DNA from: JAKAWQ01 sp035503055
Lineage (GTDB): Bacteria > Pseudomonadota > Alphaproteobacteria > Acetobacterales > Acetobacteraceae
Direction of reading: 5' to 3'
DNA: 18,005 nucleotides
NCBI GenBank assembly: GCA_035503055.1
Contig: DATJTV010000367.1
Coordinates: 1 to 18,005 of the forward strand
The notes beneath the pieces were generated by a model. The model had not been told where the DNA came from. It searched no databases and worked only from the letters and a program-made list of their open reading frames with translations. Every line of letters begins with the position of its first letter. The first letter of the stretch is position 1. A program made the position numbers and the translations under genes. Below are positions 15,645 through 18,005 of this stretch, piece after piece.

Positions 15645-15985
15645 CAGCGTTCGCTCCGCAGCAGGAGCTGCATGGCGAGTCCGGTGATGGCAAGCCCGAG
15701 GAGCGTCGAGATCGGGAGCGCGATCGCGATGGCGAGCGCATTGGCGCGGAGCACGCCGAGCTCGTTCACGACGCCGACCCCGGCTGGCACGAAGAGCAGG
15801 CCGAGATGGCGGAGCAGCCCCTGCGCGGTCGAATGGAGTTCGGGGTCCGGGCCGCTTCGGGCGACGAGCAGGGCGAGCAGCAGGACGAGACCGAAGACCG
15901 GCCCGGGGATCGGCACGCCGGTCGCGCGGGCGATGACCGTGCCGAGCAACTGGCAGAGCAGAAGAAGAGAAAGCGCCCGGACCAT
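15644..15985 (-). CDS. lrgA: LrgA/CidA-type holin-like membrane protein
   Basis: This 113-aa protein has about four hydrophobic helices and the LrgA/CidA/YohJ motifs LLCQLLGTVIARATGVPIPGPVFG and LGLLFVPAGVGVVNELGVL. Such proteins oligomerise in the cytoplasmic membrane and work with LrgB; in Gram-positive bacteria they modulate autolysis, while in proteobacteria the role is less clear. GAGGAG lies six bases before the ATG at 15985. It is the first gene of a two-gene minus-strand operon divergent from dapB. Length and motif order are normal. Confidence 0.9.
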   Translation of the reverse strand: MVRALSLLLLCQLLGTVIARATGVPIPGPVFGLVLLLALLVARSGPDPELHSTAQGLLRHLGLLFVPAGVGVVNELGVLRANALAIAIALPISTLLGLAITGLAMQLLLRSER

Positions 15986-16147
15986 GCAGCACTCCTCGTT
16001 CGTTTGATAGAATGGGGTTTTGTTTCATAGATCGGGCGCGGCGAGCTTTCCGCAACGCGGTTGCCGGCCGGGGCTGGCATTCCGCGCCGCGGGTGGAAAG
16101 ATCGCCGCGCGGGGTTCAGCGCTCGGTTCGCGGGAGGACGGAGGGGC
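15986..16147. promoter_or_regulatory. Divergent lrgA-dapB intergenic region
   Basis: This 162-bp spacer must contain promoters for lrgAB (minus) and dapB (plus). Its only AT-rich patch is about 16000-16030, with TAGAAT (16008-16013) as a plausible plus-strand -10 and TATCAA as a minus-strand -10. Neither has a good -35 partner. GGAGG occurs about 12 nt before the dapB ATG. No clear operator or terminator is visible. Confidence 0.35.
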
Positions 16148-16885
16148 ATGACGCTCAGGATTGGGATCGCCGGCATCACCGGCCGCATGGGGCGGCTTTT
16201 GGCCGAGGAGGTGGAGGCGGCGGGTGCCGTGCCGGCAGGCGGGATCAGCCGCGGCGGCGATATCGCGGGGCTTGCCGCGGGCGCCGACGTCGTGATCGAT
16301 TTCAGCCATGCGAGCGCGGCCGCGGCGCACGCGCGGGCGCTGGCGAGCGCCTCGGCCGGCTGGGTGCTCGGGACCTCGGGGCTTGCGGCGGCGGACGAGG
16401 CGGAAGTCGCGGCGGCGGCAAGCCGGATTGCGGTGGTCTACGCCGCGAATTTCTCACCCGGAGTTACGCTGATGCTGGCGCTTGCCGAGTGGATGGCAGC
16501 TTCGCTGCCGGCTGCGGGCTATGACGCCGAGATCGTCGAGATGCACCACCGCCAGAAGGTGGACGCGCCCTCGGGCACGGCGATCGGGCTGGGCCGGGCG
16601 GTGGCGGCGGGCCGCGGCGTGGCACTCGAGGCGGTGATGCGGAGCGGGCGGCATGGCGATGTCGGGCCGAGGAAAGAGGGAGAGATCGGGTTCGCGAGCC
16701 TGCGCGGCGGGCAGGTGGTGGGCGAGCATACGCTTCTCTTCGCAGGGGCGAGCGAGCACCTCGCTCTCGTGCATCGAGCGTTCGATCGGCGGATTTATGC
16801 TACGGGCGCGGTGCGCGCCGCACTCTGGCTCGCCGGGCGGAAGGCCGGGCTCTATTCCATGCGCGATGTGATCGGAATTGCCTGA
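16148..16885 (+). CDS. dapB: 4-hydroxy-tetrahydrodipicolinate reductase
   Basis: This 245-aa enzyme reduces hydroxytetrahydrodipicolinate with NAD(P)H in the diaminopimelate/lysine pathway, feeding peptidoglycan and protein synthesis. The N-terminal Rossmann motif is GIAGITGRMGR (residues 5-15), followed by VVIDFSHASA and LGTSGL. AANFSPGV precedes the catalytic signature EMHHRQKVDAPSGTA, which carries the His pair and Lys. RGGQVVGEHTLLFAG and the family ending complete it. It is a short version (E. coli 273 aa); the loss is in the region after the first strands, as in many alphaproteobacteria. The ATG at 16148 has a GGAGG upstream; an in-frame ATG at 16061 lies before the Rossmann fold and is not favoured. 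metK follows after 112 nt. Confidence 0.95.
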   Translation: MTLRIGIAGITGRMGRLLAEEVEAAGAVPAGGISRGGDIAGLAAGADVVIDFSHASAAAAHARALASASAGWVLGTSGLAAADEAEVAAAASRIAVVYAANFSPGVTLMLALAEWMAASLPAAGYDAEIVEMHHRQKVDAPSGTAIGLGRAVAAGRGVALEAVMRSGRHGDVGPRKEGEIGFASLRGGQVVGEHTLLFAGASEHLALVHRAFDRRIYATGAVRAALWLAGRKAGLYSMRDVIGIA

Positions 16886-16893
16886 AGCCCGCG

Positions 16894-16923
16894 CTTGACC
16901 CCCCGGCTTGTTTCCGCCATTCA
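16894..16923 (+). promoter_or_regulatory. Candidate promoter before metK
   Basis: CTTGAC (16894-16899) in the 112-nt dapB-metK spacer is a good -35. CATTCA (16918-16923), 17 nt after TTGACC, is a weak sigma-70 -10. Alternatively CGCCATTC (16915-16922), 15 nt after CTTGAC, resembles the heat-shock -10 CCCCATNT (five of seven defined bases). Either reading supports an independent promoter for metK; which sigma factor is used cannot be decided here. Confidence 0.38.
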
Positions 16924-16997
16924 GCCTCCGCTCCGGCATTCGGCCGGCGCGGCGGCCGGACCTCACGGCGACGCTCTCGCGACAAGAGGAAAGATCC

Positions 16998-18005
16998 ATG
17001 CGCGACAAGGGCGACTTCCTGTTCACCTCCGAATCGGTTTCGGAGGGCCATCCCGACAAGGTCGCCGACCGCATCAGCGACACGGTTCTCGACGCTTTCC
17101 TAGCGGCCGATCCTTATTCGCGCGTTGCCTGCGAGACGCTGGTGACGACCAACCGCATCGTGCTGGCGGGCGAGACCCGCGGGCCGGAGACGGTCACGCA
17201 CGAATATCTCACGCACCTCGCGCGAATGGCGGTGCACGATATCGGCTACGACCAGGACGGATTCTCGTGGAAGGACGCCGTGGTCTGCTGCCACCTGCAT
17301 TCGCAGTCCTCGGACATCGCCCTCGGCGTCGATGCCAGCGGCAACAAGGACGAGGGCGCGGGCGATCAGGGCATCATGTTCGGCTATGCCTGCACCGAGA
17401 CCGAGAGCCTGATGCCGGCGCCGATCCATTACGCGCATCTGATCCTGCGCCGGATCAGCGAGATGCGCCGCAACCGCGACCTCGCGGTGGCGGGGCTCAA
17501 GCCTGACGCGAAGAGCCAGGTGACGCTGCGCTATGTCGACGGCGAGCCGGTCGAGGCGACCTCGATCGTCGTCTCGATCCAGCACGAGCCCGATCTCGAG
17601 CAGAGCGAGATCAAGGCGATGCTCTGGCCGATCGTCGAGAGCAGCCTGCCGCCCGGCTGGATGTGCCCCGACGCGAGCTTCTACGTCAATCCGACAGGCA
17701 AATTCGTGACCGGCGGCCCCGACGGTGATTGCGGGCTCACGGGGCGCAAGATCATCGTCGATACCTATGGCGGCGCCGCCCCGCACGGCGGCGGAGCGTT
17801 CAGCGGCAAGGACCCGAGCAAGGTCGATCGCTCGGCCGCCTATGCGTGCCGCTATCTCGCCAAGAACGTCGTCGCCGCCGGACTCGCCGACCGCTGCACG
17901 CTCCAGATCAGCTATGCGATCGGCGTGTCCCAGCCGCTCTCGGTGTATGTGGATCTGCAAGGCACGGGGCGGGACGTGGAGGAGGCGAAGCTCGAGCGCG
18001 TGCTG
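16998..18005 (+). CDS. metK: S-adenosylmethionine synthetase (partial, runs off the window)
   Basis: The first 336 codons are present and the frame is open to the last base, so the 3' end is missing. The enzyme makes S-adenosylmethionine from methionine and ATP in the cytoplasm. The N-terminal FTSESVSEGHPDKVADRISD (methionine/ATP-binding, catalytic His) is followed by the GAGDQGIMFGYA signature, PDAKSQVTLRY, NPTGKFVTGGPDGDCGLTGRKIIVDTYGG in parts, and the P-loop-like GGGAFSGKDPSKVDRSAAY. Alphaproteobacterial features are the MRDKGDFLFTSE start and the WKDAVVCCHLHSQSSDIA segment. AAGAGGAAAG lies about seven bases before the ATG. The missing part should be about 50-60 residues, judging by family length. 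No SAM riboswitch is recognised in the leader. Confidence 0.96.
   Translation, partial: MRDKGDFLFTSESVSEGHPDKVADRISDTVLDAFLAADPYSRVACETLVTTNRIVLAGETRGPETVTHEYLTHLARMAVHDIGYDQDGFSWKDAVVCCHLHSQSSDIALGVDASGNKDEGAGDQGIMFGYACTETESLMPAPIHYAHLILRRISEMRRNRDLAVAGLKPDAKSQVTLRYVDGEPVEATSIVVSIQHEPDLEQSEIKAMLWPIVESSLPPGWMCPDASFYVNPTGKFVTGGPDGDCGLTGRKIIVDTYGGAAPHGGGAFSGKDPSKVDRSAAYACRYLAKNVVAAGLADRCTLQISYAIGVSQPLSVYVDLQGTGRDVEEAKLERVL

Noticed and set aside
15986..16020. Heat-shock promoter for lrgA, from CCCCATTC on the minus strand
   Set aside because: The -10-like element matches well, but no CTTGAA-like -35 lies at the needed 13-15 nt distance.
16886..16997. SAM/SAH or SAM-II riboswitch before metK
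   Set aside because: The conserved cores as I know them are absent; only general GC-rich pairing is visible.

Overview
The window is a GC-rich, densely coding chromosomal segment. It most likely comes from an alphaproteobacterium of the Rhodospirillales/Acetobacteraceae type. This rests on the very high GC at wobble positions, the rdgB-rph block lying divergent to hrcA-grpE-dnaK-dnaJ, dapB and metK following dnaJ, and the DnaK C-terminal tail. The taxonomic placement is inference. I see no tRNA, rRNA, insertion sequence, prophage or CRISPR array.

Region 1 (1-5211). A secreted DUF1223 thioredoxin-fold protein is encoded on the minus strand, and its 3' end lies inside a hairpin terminator. Across a 334-bp divergent spacer is a compact plus-strand operon: a cytoplasmic triple-BON-domain protein, a PfkB-family sugar-phosphate kinase and phosphoenolpyruvate synthase. 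The spacer holds a perfect FNR/FixK/Anr-type box (TTGAC-N4-ATCAA, 1002-1015). The operon is therefore probably switched on by low oxygen, like the stress and energy-reserve genes of known FixK/FNR regulons. This is the most interesting part of the window.

Region 2 (5208-8576, all minus strand). In transcription order it holds an amidase-signature hydrolase, RNase PH (rph), XTP/dITP pyrophosphatase (rdgB) and a secreted DUF3280-like protein. A strong hairpin plus T-run terminator is embedded in the last codons of rph, so rdgB is probably not simply co-transcribed with rph. The amidase separates rph from hrcA.

Region 3 (8680-14962, plus strand). This is the chaperone block hrcA, grpE, dnaK and dnaJ. 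A luciferase-like flavin-dependent oxidoreductase follows, and its TTG start overlaps the dnaJ stop codon. HrcA represses heat-shock genes; DnaK, DnaJ and GrpE form the Hsp70 cycle. No CIRCE operator is visible here. A weak RpoH-like promoter lies before dnaK, and several stem-loops sit at the gene junctions.

Region 4 (14925-18005). An lrgB/lrgA (CidB/CidA-type) membrane protein pair on the minus strand converges on the oxidoreductase with a 38-bp coding overlap. Divergent from it are dapB (lysine/diaminopimelate synthesis) and then metK (S-adenosylmethionine synthetase), which runs off the right edge of the window.

Most of the window is ordinary core genome. The points worth a second look are the oxygen-responsive BON-pfkB-ppsA operon and several unusual gene junctions (terminators inside coding ends, overlapping stops, non-ATG coupled starts).
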